From an uncultured Bacteroidales bacterium (GTDB lineage Bacteria > Bacteroidota > Bacteroidia > Bacteroidales > UBA932), in NCBI GenBank assembly GCA_900319975.1, contig ONQP01000006.1:1-62972 (forward strand): DNA of 62,972 nt, written 5' to 3'. Position 1 is the stretch's first letter; the number at the start of each line of letters is the position of its first letter. This document shows, one piece after another, positions 23,932 to 32,900 of the stretch. The notes under the pieces are model-generated. The model was not told the origin of the DNA. It worked only from the letters and a program-made list of their open reading frames with translations, and did no database searches. Made by a program: the position numbers and the translations under genes.

Positions 23932-25293
23932 ATGCGTAAGCCCATTTGCATGATTGCAATCCTGCTGACGACCCTGTCAGCGGCATTTGCCCAGGAGCCC
24001 GTCAAGTACAACCAGTACGGTGTGGCGGTGTCTTCCGACCGTTTGGACGTGGAGGCCCAGGACGGCATCCTCGTCTTAGCTTCCCCGAATTCGGGTTATA
24101 AACTCTGGTTCGACATCCGTGTCCAGGCCGACGCCGCCGCTTTCTTCGGCGCCCCGGACTACGCCGACCGGATCGGCGACGGCATCAGCATCCGCCGAGC
24201 CCGTTTCGCCGTGAAGGGCCAGCTCGACGAGAACTGGTACGGCGAGTTCGACATGGACCTCGCCAACGGTCTGGTAGAACTCAAGGACGCCATCGTGCGT
24301 TATACCGGTCTGCCCAACTGGGAGATCCAGGTCGGTAACTTCAAGGAGAACTTCTCCATCCAGCGCAACACGACCTCCCGCTACCTCCAGTTCATGGAGC
24401 GCCCGATGGTCTGCTCCGCCCTCACCCCTTCCCGCCACTTCGGTCTCAACGCCAAGTACGCCAAGGACTGGTTCTGGGGCAGCGCCGGTATCTTCGGACC
24501 CGAAATCGCCGGCGCCGAAGAGTGGCAGTACATCGCCGACAACAACAAGGACTTCGGCTACAACTCCGGCATGTCCCTCACCGGCAAGGTCGTTTTCCGT
24601 CCCCTCTACAAGATGAACGACGCCAGCCTGCACATCGGCGCCGCCGCTTCCTACCGCACCCCGAAGGCCAGCGCCGAGAAATACGGCTTCTATCGCGCCA
24701 GCGCCCGCAACTCCACCAGCATCAACCGCAAGAAGTATCTGGACACCAACGACCTCCCCGACTATGACCACAATCTCGTGTGGACCGTCGAACTGGCCGG
24801 CCACTACAAGGGCCTGCGCTATGAGGCCGCCTATGTCCAGGACAACGTGTCCTTCAAGGCCGACGCTGCGGATCCGTCCCCCAAGATGTTCAACGGCTGG
24901 TACGCACAGGCCGGTTACCTCCTGTTCGGCGGCACCCAGCGCTACGATGCCAACGGCGGCAAGTACACCAAGATCAAGCCCGGCCGCAAGTGGGGAGACA
25001 TCGAGCTCTGCGCCCGTTATGAGTACTGCAACCTGAACAGCGGCAATGTGTTCGGCGGCACCGCCGAGGCATACACGCTGGGCATCAACTACTGGGTCAC
25101 CAACAACGTGAAGATGCAGCTGAACTATCAGTTCAACAACAATGACCGCTACGCCAACGGCAAGAACAAGCTCTTCGTCGGCCTGGACGAGACCGGCGCT
25201 CCCACCAAGGACTTCGCCAAGGTGGTCACTGAAAAGGGCAAGGCCGGCGTCGACTATCATATGGTCGCTGTCCGTTTTGAAATTGACTTCTAA
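23932..25293 (+). CDS. Phosphate-selective porin O/P family outer-membrane protein
   Basis: The product is 453 aa with a signal peptide ending 'LSAAFAQ'. It has the OprO/OprP (PF07396) layout: 'GYKLWFDIRVQADAAAFF', 'GISIRRARFAVKGQLDENWYGEFDMD' and 'NWEIQVGNFKENFSIQRNTTS', then about 16 strands and a terminal 'VAVRFEIDF'. The family forms trimeric outer-membrane channels for phosphate or polyphosphate. It lies 35 nt after the PiT-HTH gene. The phosphate preference in this organism is inferred from family and neighbourhood; some Bacteroidota members are expressed under other anions. Confidence 0.85.
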   Translation: MRKPICMIAILLTTLSAAFAQEPVKYNQYGVAVSSDRLDVEAQDGILVLASPNSGYKLWFDIRVQADAAAFFGAPDYADRIGDGISIRRARFAVKGQLDENWYGEFDMDLANGLVELKDAIVRYTGLPNWEIQVGNFKENFSIQRNTTSRYLQFMERPMVCSALTPSRHFGLNAKYAKDWFWGSAGIFGPEIAGAEEWQYIADNNKDFGYNSGMSLTGKVVFRPLYKMNDASLHIGAAASYRTPKASAEKYGFYRASARNSTSINRKKYLDTNDLPDYDHNLVWTVELAGHYKGLRYEAAYVQDNVSFKADAADPSPKMFNGWYAQAGYLLFGGTQRYDANGGKYTKIKPGRKWGDIELCARYEYCNLNSGNVFGGTAEAYTLGINYWVTNNVKMQLNYQFNNNDRYANGKNKLFVGLDETGAPTKDFAKVVTEKGKAGVDYHMVAVRFEIDF

Positions 25294-25307
25294 TATCTGA
25301 AAGCATT

Positions 25308-26114
25308 ATGAAACAGCTCATTATAGCATCCTTAGCCGTCCTGATGGCCTTTACTGCCTGTGTGAAGGACGACGTGTATCCGTATACTTCCTTCTCCGGG
25401 ATGGAGAACACCATCGCGTACAATGAGAATGACGACGTGACCGTCTCCGTCAAGGCGTCGGCCCTGACGAAGATCAACGAGATCAACCTGATCTATTCCG
25501 TGGACCATTCCGCCCCCAAGGCGGTTGCCATGACGCTGGACGGCAAGAAGTACAAGGGCGTCATCCCCGCGCAGGCCATGGACGCCGTCGTGGAATACTA
25601 CGTGGAGGCCAAAACGGACGGCGCCGTGTCCAAGTCGGCCGTCGCCACCTATACCGTGGGCGTGATTCCCATCGACTTCACCCCGCTGAAGCTGAACGAG
25701 CTCAACGGAAACGAGAAGTTCATCGAGATCGTCAACACGGGTTCCAAGGACATCGACATGCGTGGTGTCTACATCCAGAAGGATGGCAACACCAAGTGGA
25801 CCGCCGCCGAGGGCATCACCCTCAAGGCCGGCAAGTTCCTCCTGCTCTACAGCTCGGACGTGACCGCCACGGGCGGCGCGCATGAAGGTTATGCCCCCGA
25901 ACTCGTTTTCGACGGCGGCCTGTCCGCCAAGAAGGCCGTGCGCGTGCAGCTGTTCGACCCCCGCGGCAACAGCCTGGACGACTTCAACCTGACCACCCTG
26001 CTCAAGAGCCAGGCCCCCGCTTCCTACGGCGTCAACGACAACGGCGGCTGGTATTACCAGGATGCGACTCCGGGTGCCAAGAACATCAACGGCACCGACG
26101 TAGTCTTTGAATAG
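25308..26114 (+). CDS. Lipoprotein with lamin-tail domain (LTD)
   Basis: The product is 268 aa. The lipobox 'AFTACVKDD' gives Cys at about residue 18. Residues ~40-120 resemble an Ig-like domain ('VSVKASALTKINEINLIYSV'). Residues ~130-245 are a lamin-tail-like beta-sandwich ('LKLNELNGNEKFIEIVNTGSKDIDMRGVYI'). It sits 14 nt downstream of the porin gene on the same strand, so it may be a surface partner of the porin, perhaps holding a phosphoester-containing substrate near the pore; that is speculation. Confidence 0.75.
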   Translation: MKQLIIASLAVLMAFTACVKDDVYPYTSFSGMENTIAYNENDDVTVSVKASALTKINEINLIYSVDHSAPKAVAMTLDGKKYKGVIPAQAMDAVVEYYVEAKTDGAVSKSAVATYTVGVIPIDFTPLKLNELNGNEKFIEIVNTGSKDIDMRGVYIQKDGNTKWTAAEGITLKAGKFLLLYSSDVTATGGAHEGYAPELVFDGGLSAKKAVRVQLFDPRGNSLDDFNLTTLLKSQAPASYGVNDNGGWYYQDATPGAKNINGTDVVFE

Positions 26115-26151
26115 AACCTTTATTAAAACATTTTTTTAGTTAGTATTATTT

Positions 26152-26790
26152 ATGGCAGAACTTAAAATCGGCGAGATTTCCAAACCTCGCTTCGAATTCC
26201 GCAGCTTCGGTCAGTGCTTCTGCGAAGCGCACAAGCGGATGGCCCGCCTTTCCGTTCCCGTCCCTGAGAAGGTCTGGGAGCGCAGCAGCGACGAGATCTA
26301 CATCATTTCCGCGAAAAACGACATCAACAACACCAAGATCCGCGACGGCAAGATGGACATCAAGACGTATGTCCAGACGGTCGACGGCCTGGAGCAGTGG
26401 AACCCGCTCATGAAGGGCGAATTCCCGATCTCCCGCGAGGTGCTCGAGAAGGAAGTCTTCCCGGCCTTCATGGTGGAGATGCCCAAGCTGGACAAGGACA
26501 CCTATACCTTCGAAGAGTTCATCGCGATGGTGAAGGCCAACCCGTACCTCGCCGCGGTGCGCGTCCACAAGCAGCGCTTCGGCTACATGGTGAACAACAC
26601 CATCTGCGAGGTGGGCAACGTGCTCATCAACGGTGCGAAAGTCGTCACCATCAACTCCGAATCCACGGAGATCGAAGACATCAAGAAGACCATCGCTGAC
26701 TGCGGTCTCGAGGGTGTGGAGAACATCAACTATCTCCAGGCCATCAAGCGCGTGATCGGCATGAGCGACAAACCCCTTGCAAACGAATAA
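26152..26790 (+). CDS. CYTH-like (triphosphate tunnel) protein, divergent
   Basis: The product is 212 aa. The pattern 'TKIRDGKMDIKTYVQTVDGLEQWNPLMKGEFPI' and 'RFGYMVNNTICEVGNVLINGAKVVTI' match the beta-strand order of CYTH/TTM proteins. However, the hallmark ExExK near the N-terminus is not present; the equivalent region reads 'PRFEFRSFGQ'. The family includes adenylate cyclase class 2, thiamine-triphosphatase, polyphosphatase and other triphosphate hydrolases that bind the substrate inside a beta-barrel. It is 37 nt from the lipoprotein gene and 4 nt from a second, canonical CYTH gene. This copy may be non-catalytic or use a different nucleotide. Confidence 0.7.
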   Translation: MAELKIGEISKPRFEFRSFGQCFCEAHKRMARLSVPVPEKVWERSSDEIYIISAKNDINNTKIRDGKMDIKTYVQTVDGLEQWNPLMKGEFPISREVLEKEVFPAFMVEMPKLDKDTYTFEEFIAMVKANPYLAAVRVHKQRFGYMVNNTICEVGNVLINGAKVVTINSESTEIEDIKKTIADCGLEGVENINYLQAIKRVIGMSDKPLANE

Positions 26791-26794
26791 TGCC

Positions 26795-27271
26795 ATGGCA
26801 CAGGAAATTGAAAAGAAATTTTTGGTGAAGGGCGACTTCAAGGCCGAGGTCTGCAAGGCCACCCGCATCACCCAGGGCTATCTCTGCAGCGTGCCGGAGC
26901 GCACCGTGCGCGTCCGCGTGAAAGGTGAAAAAGGATTCATCACCGTCAAGGGCATCGGCAACGCCTCCGGCGCCGCCCGCTTCGAGTGGGAGAAGGAAAT
27001 CCCCGTGGACGAGGTGAAGTCCCTGCTCGAGCTCGCCGAACCCGGCGTGATCGACAAGACCCGCTATCTGGTGAAGAACACCGACGGCAAGCACACTTGG
27101 GAAGTGGACGAGTTCTACGGAGACAACGACGGCCTCACCGTCGCCGAGATCGAGCTCACCGACGAGAACGAACCTTTCGACAAGCCCGCGTGGCTCGGCG
27201 AGGAGGTGACCGGCGACCCCAAGTACTTCAATTCCATGCTCATGAAGAACCCTTACAAGAACTGGAAGTAA
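26795..27271 (+). CDS. CYTH-domain triphosphatase (triphosphate tunnel metalloenzyme)
   Basis: The product is 158 aa from the ATG at 26795; an earlier in-frame start lies within the previous gene. The N-terminal motif 'EIEKKFLV' is the ExExK signature that binds metal and phosphate. 'RVRVKGEKGFITVKG', 'FEWEKEIP', 'KTRYLV' and 'WEVDEFYGDNDGLTVAEIEL' supply the usual tunnel Arg, Lys and Glu residues. The family hydrolyses inorganic triphosphate, thiamine triphosphate or nucleotides. Its location in a phosphate cluster favours inorganic tri- or polyphosphate, an inference. It precedes the SLC13 gene by 4 nt. Confidence 0.9.
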   Translation: MAQEIEKKFLVKGDFKAEVCKATRITQGYLCSVPERTVRVRVKGEKGFITVKGIGNASGAARFEWEKEIPVDEVKSLLELAEPGVIDKTRYLVKNTDGKHTWEVDEFYGDNDGLTVAEIELTDENEPFDKPAWLGEEVTGDPKYFNSMLMKNPYKNWK

Positions 27272-27275
27272 TCTT

Positions 27276-28880
27276 ATGACGACAGAGACCAAGACAAAGG
27301 CGGCGTTCGATCCGCTGGACATGGGCAATTATAAGGTTGAGAAACTGCCCAAGATGCAGAAATCGAAGTTCGAGATATGGATGGCCCGGCTGGGCGGTCC
27401 ATTGGCGATCGTCGCCTTTGTCTGGATCTGTTGGTTCTGCCACGTCGGCTTCATCGACAACCTGGACACGGGCCTGCTCGCCTCCACGGCGCAGAAGCGG
27501 CTCGACGCCCTGGGCCTGGCCGGGTTCATCCGGGCCAACTACGCGATGCTGGCCATCTTCGTGGCGAGCCTCATCCTGTGGATGACGGAAGCCATTCCCA
27601 ATTACCTGACTTCCCTCGTCCTCATCCTGCTGACGGTCCTGTTCAACGTGACCACGCAGAAGGAAGCGCTGGCCCAGCTGGGCCACCCTGTGATGTGGCT
27701 CAACATCCTGAGCTTCGTGCTCGCTTCGATGCTCGTGAAGACCCAGTTCGCCAAACGGCTCGCCCTTGCCTTCGTGATCAAGTTCGGCAAGAGCGCCAAA
27801 GGCGTGCTCTGGAGTTTCCTGGTGATCAACCTGGTGCTGTCGGCCTTCATCTCCGCGACGACGGTGAAGGCTACGATCATGCTCCCGATCTTCATGGTCA
27901 TCTGCGCCATCTACGGCGCATCCGGCGGCCACCGCAACAACTTCGGCCGCAACCTCGTCATCCAGAACCTGTTCCAGGTCAACATCGGCGCGAACGCCTT
28001 CTATACAGGCTCCGGCGCGCACCTGCTGGCCATTTCCCTCATCGCCGGATTCGTGGGCTCCTGCGACTTCGGCTACAAGGAGTGGCTGGTGGCCGTCGGC
28101 CCGATGTCGCTGATCATCCTGGTGGTGGGCCTGCTCCTGGGCATGTTCGTGTTCTTCCCGATGAAGAAGGAAGAGCAGGTGCCCCAGATCGAGGGCGGCA
28201 TCGAGCGCCTGAAGGGCGAGCTCGCTGCGATGGGCAAGATGTCCGCCGAGGAATGGAAGGCCGTGGCCATCTTCCTGGTGGTCCTCTTCCTGTGGGTCAC
28301 CAAAGGCACCTTCCACAACATTGACGAGACGATCGTCGCCCTGATCGGCGCCGTCCTGGCCCTGATTCCGGGCATCGGCGTCGTGAAATGGAACGACGTC
28401 GACATTCCCTGGCACCTGATGCTCTTCTCCGCCGGCGCCTATGTGCTCGGCAGCGGCCTCAATGCCACGGACCTCCCCAATACGATGGTCAACGCGGCCT
28501 TCGATTCGCTGGGCATCACCGCCAACACCCCGTTCTGGGTGCTGTATGTCATCCTCACCTTCCTGATGATGTACTCCGGTCTGGTGTTCCAGTCCAAGAC
28601 CATCCGGACGATGGTGTTCGTCCCCATCGCCCTGGGCGTGGAGAAGCGTTTCGGCTTCCCGCCCATGAGCCTCGCCCTTCCGGTGGCGATGCTCATCGAG
28701 CACTGCTACGTGCTCCCGTTCAACAGCAAGCCCGCCGCGCTGCTGTACAACACGAACCAATACAGCCAGACCGATGCCTTCAAGTACGGCATCACGATGA
28801 TGACTTTCTCCTGGCTGCTCATCCTGGTCTTCGGCGAGACCCTGCTCAAGTGGCTGCATATCACGCCGGGACTGTTTTAA
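27276..28880 (+). CDS. SLC13 (DASS) anion:Na+ symporter-like transporter
   Basis: The product is 534 aa with about 11-12 membrane segments. SLC13 family features are visible: 'LILWMTEAIPNYLTSLVLIL' in the first half, a hairpin-like 'VMWLNILSFVLAS', and a 'WHLMLFSAGAYVLGSGL' segment in the second half. The two sodium-site SNT motifs appear changed: ATT in 'SATTVKATIMLPI' and SKT in 'SKTIRTMVFVPI'. Substrates of the family include sulfate, phosphate and dicarboxylates. Neighbours point to an anion related to phosphate metabolism, but the substrate is unproven. It is in one transcription unit with CYTH genes and mgtC-like gene. Confidence 0.82.
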   Translation: MTTETKTKAAFDPLDMGNYKVEKLPKMQKSKFEIWMARLGGPLAIVAFVWICWFCHVGFIDNLDTGLLASTAQKRLDALGLAGFIRANYAMLAIFVASLILWMTEAIPNYLTSLVLILLTVLFNVTTQKEALAQLGHPVMWLNILSFVLASMLVKTQFAKRLALAFVIKFGKSAKGVLWSFLVINLVLSAFISATTVKATIMLPIFMVICAIYGASGGHRNNFGRNLVIQNLFQVNIGANAFYTGSGAHLLAISLIAGFVGSCDFGYKEWLVAVGPMSLIILVVGLLLGMFVFFPMKKEEQVPQIEGGIERLKGELAAMGKMSAEEWKAVAIFLVVLFLWVTKGTFHNIDETIVALIGAVLALIPGIGVVKWNDVDIPWHLMLFSAGAYVLGSGLNATDLPNTMVNAAFDSLGITANTPFWVLYVILTFLMMYSGLVFQSKTIRTMVFVPIALGVEKRFGFPPMSLALPVAMLIEHCYVLPFNSKPAALLYNTNQYSQTDAFKYGITMMTFSWLLILVFGETLLKWLHITPGLF

Positions 28881-28881
28881 A

Positions 28882-29517
28882 ATGATTGACGCTATGGAAT
28901 TTGATTGGGATTTGATACTCCGCCTGTTCATGGGCGGAATGATGGGCGGACTGATAGGCCTGGAGCGCGAGTTCCGCGCGAAGGAGGCCGGTCTCCGCAC
29001 GCATTTCATCGTGGCGCTGGGCAGCGCCCTGTTCATGATGATCTCGCAGTTCGCGTTCAACGGCCGTTTCGACGCCGCCCGCGTGGCCGCGCAGGTCGTA
29101 TCCGGTATCGGTTTCATCGGTGCCGGCGTCATCATCTTCCAGAAGAACGTGGTCCGCGGCGTCACGACCGCGGCCGGCCTGTGGGTGGCCGCCGCCATCG
29201 GCCTCGCCTGCGGCGCCGGGATGTACTGGCTGGCCGGAGCGGCCACGCTGATGACCGTCGTCTGCCTGGAAATGATGCACCTGGTGCACCGCTGCATCGC
29301 CGAAAAGGTGGTGGAGGTCACCCTCTCCTCCGACGGGGAGACCGATCCGCTCGCGGTGCTGGAAAAGGTGAAGGCATTGAACATGCGGGCGGAATCCTAT
29401 TCCTTCTCCGGCGGCAAGATCCACCTGTCGCTGCGGATGCGCCGGAAGGACAGCCTGGAGGCACTCCGGAACCTCGTCAACAAGCTGGAAGGCCTCCGGA
29501 TTGAAGACCTGAACTAA
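28882..29517 (+). CDS. MgtC/SapB family membrane protein
   Basis: The product is 211 aa, beginning 1 nt after the SLC13 stop. The N-terminal 130 residues contain four to five membrane segments with the family motif 'GGLIGLEREFRAKEAGLRTH', and further 'IGFIGAGVIIFQKN' and 'TTAAGLWVAAAIGLACG'. A cytoplasmic ACT-like C-terminus follows. MgtC proteins are linked to growth in low Mg2+ and to phosphate and ATP homeostasis (in Salmonella MgtC affects phosphate uptake). The presence here next to phosphate genes fits that link. Confidence 0.88.
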   Translation: MIDAMEFDWDLILRLFMGGMMGGLIGLEREFRAKEAGLRTHFIVALGSALFMMISQFAFNGRFDAARVAAQVVSGIGFIGAGVIIFQKNVVRGVTTAAGLWVAAAIGLACGAGMYWLAGAATLMTVVCLEMMHLVHRCIAEKVVEVTLSSDGETDPLAVLEKVKALNMRAESYSFSGGKIHLSLRMRRKDSLEALRNLVNKLEGLRIEDLN

Positions 29518-29551
29518 CCAAGACTCGCTACACAGACACTAAAACCAAATT

Positions 29552-31759
29552 ATGACCACACTTTTCTACCTTGTTCCCGCCGCCTCGGTGGTGGCGCTCC
29601 TGTTCGCCTGGCTCTTCTTCCGCCAGATGAAGCGGGAGAGTGAAGGGACCCCGACGATGAAGGAAATCGCCCAGTACGTCCGCGAGGGCGCCATGGCGTA
29701 TCTGAAACAGCAATATAAAGTCGTCATCATCGTCTTCGCGGTGCTGGCGTGCCTCTTCGCCGTCCTGGCCTATGGCTTCGGCGTCCAGAATCCCTGGGTG
29801 CCGTTCGCCTTCCTGACGGGCGGCTTCTTCTCCGGCCTCGCCGGTTTCGTGGGGATGCGGACGGCCACGTACGCGTCGGCCCGGACGGCCAACGCGACGA
29901 TGCGTTCGCTGAACGGCGGCCTGCAGATCGCATTCCGCAGCGGCGCCGTGATGGGCCTGACGGTCGTCGGCCTGGGCCTGCTGGACATCTCTATCTGGTG
30001 GATCGTCCTGCGCGCATTCGTGCACGGGGCCTCCGACGCCCAGACGCTGGTGGTCATCACCACGACGATGCTCACCTTCGGGATGGGTGCTTCCACCCAG
30101 GCGCTGTTCGCCCGCGTGGGCGGCGGCATCTACACGAAGGCCGCCGACGTGGGTGCCGACATCGTGGGCAAGGTCGAGCAGGACATCCCCGAAGACGATC
30201 CGCGCAATCCCGCGACCATCGCGGACAACGTGGGAGACAACGTAGGTGACGTCGCGGGCATGGGCGCGGACCTGTACGAGTCCTACTGCGGCTCCATCCT
30301 GGCGACGATGGCGCTGGGCGCCTCGGCGTTCTTCCATGCCGGGACCGATGTCCAGATCCGGGCGATCATGGCCCCGATGCTGATCGCCGCCATCGGCGTG
30401 GTGCTGTCGATCATCGGCATCTTCGCCGTCCGGACGAAGGAGGGCGCTTCGCTGAAGGACCTCCTGAAGTCCCTCAGCGTGGGCACGAACCTCGCCGCCG
30501 TCCTCATCGGCCTGCTGACCTTCGGCGTGTTCTATCTGCTGGGCTTCAAGGCGGAGAACGGCCTCCCGGAATGGTGGCGGCTGTCCCTGTCGGTGATCTC
30601 CGGCCTGCTTGCCGGCGTGGTCATCGGCAAGGTAACGGAATACTTCACTTCCCATTCCTATAAGCCGACGCAGAAGCTGGCGGAGAGCTCCCAGACCGGC
30701 CCCGCGACCGTCATCATCAACGGCGTGGGCCTCGGTATGATCTCCACGGCGGTGCCGGTGGTGACCATCGCGGCCGCCATCCTGCTCGCCTTCGGCTTCG
30801 CGACGGGCTTCCAGTTCACCACGGAGTCGCTGTCCCTCGGCCTGTATGGCATTTCCATCGCCGCGGTGGGCATGCTGTCCACCCTGGGCATCACCCTGGC
30901 GACCGACGCATACGGTCCCATCGCGGACAACGCCGGCGGCAATGCGCAGATGTCCGAGCTGGACCCGTCCGTGCGTGAGAAGACCGACATCCTGGATTCC
31001 CTGGGCAATACGACGGCCGCGACGGGCAAGGGCTTCGCCATCGGCTCCGCCGCCCTGACCGCCCTGGCCCTGCTGGCTTCCTATATCGAAGAGATCAAGA
31101 TCGGCCTCGGACACATCGGCAAGACCGCCCTGACGGTCGGCGACCGGGTGGTCGAGACCGTCTCCGCCACGATCACGGACATCGTGGAATACTATGACAT
31201 TACCCTGATGAACCCGCGGGTGCTCGTGGGCGTGTTCGTCGGCGCGATGATGGCCTTCCTGTTCTGCGGTCTCACGATGAACGCCGTGGGCCGCGCGGCC
31301 GAGAAGATGGTCGTCGAGGTCCGCCGGCAGTTCCGCGAGATCGCGGGGATCCTGGAGGGCAAACAGCGGCCGGACTACACCTCCTGCGTGCGCATCTCCA
31401 CCAAGGCGGCCCAGCACGAGATGATTTTCCCTTCTGTCCTTGCCATCGTGGTGCCGATGCTGGTGGGCGTGCTGCTCGGCCCGGCCGGCGTGATCGGCCT
31501 GCTGGCCGGCGGCCTGGGCGCAGGCTTCGTCCTGGCCATCTTCCTGGCCAATTCAGGCGGCGCCTGGGACAACGCCAAGAAGTATGTGGAAGAGGGCCAC
31601 TTCGGCGGCAAGAATTCGGCGTCCCATCACGCCACCGTCGTGGGTGACACCGTGGGCGATCCCTTCAAGGATACCTCCGGCCCTTCGCTGAATATCCTGA
31701 TCAAGCTGATGTCGATGGTCTCCATCGTCATGGCCGGCCTGACCGTGATGCTGCACTAG
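29552..31759 (+). CDS. hppA: Membrane pyrophosphatase (pyrophosphate-energised Na+/H+ pump)
   Basis: The product is 735 aa, about 16 membrane segments. The signature pyrophosphate-binding loops are present: '[20 protein letters not shown]', then '[24 protein letters not shown]', and a C-terminal '[14 protein letters not shown]' with '[20 protein letters not shown]'. The segment '[18 protein letters not shown]' has Ala where K+-independent enzymes have Lys, so this is the K+-dependent type. The enzyme couples PPi hydrolysis to cation transport across the cytoplasmic membrane. Na+ and/or H+ specificity cannot be fixed by eye. It is 34 nt downstream of the mgtC-like gene. It conserves energy from PPi released in biosynthesis. 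Confidence 0.96.
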   Translation: MTTLFYLVPAASVVALLFAWLFFRQMKRESEGTPTMKEIAQYVREGAMAYLKQQYKVVIIVFAVLACLFAVLAYGFGVQNPWVPFAFLTGGFFSGLAGFVGMRTATYASARTANATMRSLNGGLQIAFRSGAVMGLTVVGLGLLDISIWWIVLRAFVHGASDAQTLVVITTTMLTFGMGASTQALFARVGGGIYTKAADVGADIVGKVEQDIPEDDPRNPATIADNVGDNVGDVAGMGADLYESYCGSILATMALGASAFFHAGTDVQIRAIMAPMLIAAIGVVLSIIGIFAVRTKEGASLKDLLKSLSVGTNLAAVLIGLLTFGVFYLLGFKAENGLPEWWRLSLSVISGLLAGVVIGKVTEYFTSHSYKPTQKLAESSQTGPATVIINGVGLGMISTAVPVVTIAAAILLAFGFATGFQFTTESLSLGLYGISIAAVGMLSTLGITLATDAYGPIADNAGGNAQMSELDPSVREKTDILDSLGNTTAATGKGFAIGSAALTALALLASYIEEIKIGLGHIGKTALTVGDRVVETVSATITDIVEYYDITLMNPRVLVGVFVGAMMAFLFCGLTMNAVGRAAEKMVVEVRRQFREIAGILEGKQRPDYTSCVRISTKAAQHEMIFPSVLAIVVPMLVGVLLGPAGVIGLLAGGLGAGFVLAIFLANSGGAWDNAKKYVEEGHFGGKNSASHHATVVGDTVGDPFKDTSGPSLNILIKLMSMVSIVMAGLTVMLH

Positions 31760-31771
31760 GATAATCGGGGC

Positions 31772-32830
31772 TTACAGAGCCAGGCGCAAGCCGAAAGGCT
31801 CCACGCGCGGCATGCCATCGGGAGAATAACAGGCCTCCCGGGACCAGACGGTACAGCAGGATGCCGGAGAGTAGATGCTGCCACCCTTGGCGATATGGGC
31901 GGTGGGCTGATACAGCAAGTCCTCTTGATAGACCCGATCCTCCGGATCCAGGTCCTCGGGCTTGGCCTGGATCTCTCCGGCCAGGTCGGACACCCATTCG
32001 GCCACGCTTCCGCTCATGTCGTAGAACCCCCATGCATTCGGTTTGAAACTCCGGGCAGACCGGTTGATCGTCCGGGTCTCCTGGTTGAAACGGGTGGAGG
32101 CGGCATCCGGAGAGCCTTTGTACCATCCCAGTTCGTCCAGATTGTTTCCTCCGCTATACGGGGTGTCGCTGCCGGCGCGGGCGGCATACTCCCATTCCGC
32201 TTCCGTCGGGAAACGGAATGGCTTGCCCGTGAGCTGGCGGAGCACCGGGAGGAACTGCTCCTCCCATTCCTGACAGGAGGCCGTGTAAGGGAAATCCTTG
32301 GCTGCATCCGTATTTTCACCAAGCACCGCGAGGATAAGCGACTTGGTTACCTCGACTTCGGCCAGCTGGAAATCTTCGACCGTCACTTCCCGGGCGGGGT
32401 TCAGCGCATAGCCTTCCTTGCCCATCGTGAAAGTCCCTCCCTTGACCGGAATCATCTTCAAATACGCCGAGCGGAACGTATATACGTCGTCCGGCATCAC
32501 ATGGATGGTGATGCTGGCGGAAAGCTTCTGATAGGGATACGGGTTGGAGACCACCACCTGCGTCTCTCCGAGCCCGGTCGCCTTGACCTGGCCGTTGGCG
32601 TCGACGGTAGCGATACGCTTGTCCTGGCTGACCCATGCGTTGGGATAGTCCTTGGGACAGTCGGTGACAGTCACCGTGAACGCATCACCCACGTGCATAT
32701 ACAGGTCCGTATCCGACAGGATGAAATGGTGGATCACGGGCGGGGTAGGATTATTTTCCAGTCTCCCACAGGCAGTCATCAGCGTGAGGGCCGCGAGGAC
32801 CCAGAAGAAAGGGCGTTTAAGTGTAGTCAT
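31772..32830 (-). CDS. Lipoprotein with Big_2 domain and SUMF1 (formylglycine-generating-like) domain
   Basis: The product is 352 aa with lipobox 'LTLMTACGRL'. Residues ~35-115 are a Big_2/BACON-type Ig repeat ('KRIATVDANGQVKATGLGET'). Residues ~120-352 show the FGE-sulfatase fold: 'KGGTFTMGKEG', 'EVTVEDFQLAEVEVTK', 'PFRFPTEAEWEYAARAG', 'PNAWGFYDMSGSVAEWVSD', 'AKGGSIYSPAS' and the ending 'FGLRLAL'. Surface SUMF1 lipoproteins in Bacteroidota usually serve as binding or adhesion modules rather than enzymes, and whether the active cysteine pair is present is unclear. It is convergent with hppA. Confidence 0.8.
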   Translation of the reverse strand: MTTLKRPFFWVLAALTLMTACGRLENNPTPPVIHHFILSDTDLYMHVGDAFTVTVTDCPKDYPNAWVSQDKRIATVDANGQVKATGLGETQVVVSNPYPYQKLSASITIHVMPDDVYTFRSAYLKMIPVKGGTFTMGKEGYALNPAREVTVEDFQLAEVEVTKSLILAVLGENTDAAKDFPYTASCQEWEEQFLPVLRQLTGKPFRFPTEAEWEYAARAGSDTPYSGGNNLDELGWYKGSPDAASTRFNQETRTINRSARSFKPNAWGFYDMSGSVAEWVSDLAGEIQAKPEDLDPEDRVYQEDLLYQPTAHIAKGGSIYSPASCCTVWSREACYSPDGMPRVEPFGLRLAL

Positions 32831-32900
32831 AAACCGTTAATCTGATAATAAAAAACCGCAGGACGCCTTCAAAAATTATGCCTTTTGCCCCCGCCCTGCA

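Noticed and set aside
31772-32830. SUMF1 lipoprotein as a true sulfatase-activating enzyme
   Set aside because: It is an exported lipoprotein with an Ig domain and there is no sulfatase gene in the window; a binding or structural role is more likely.
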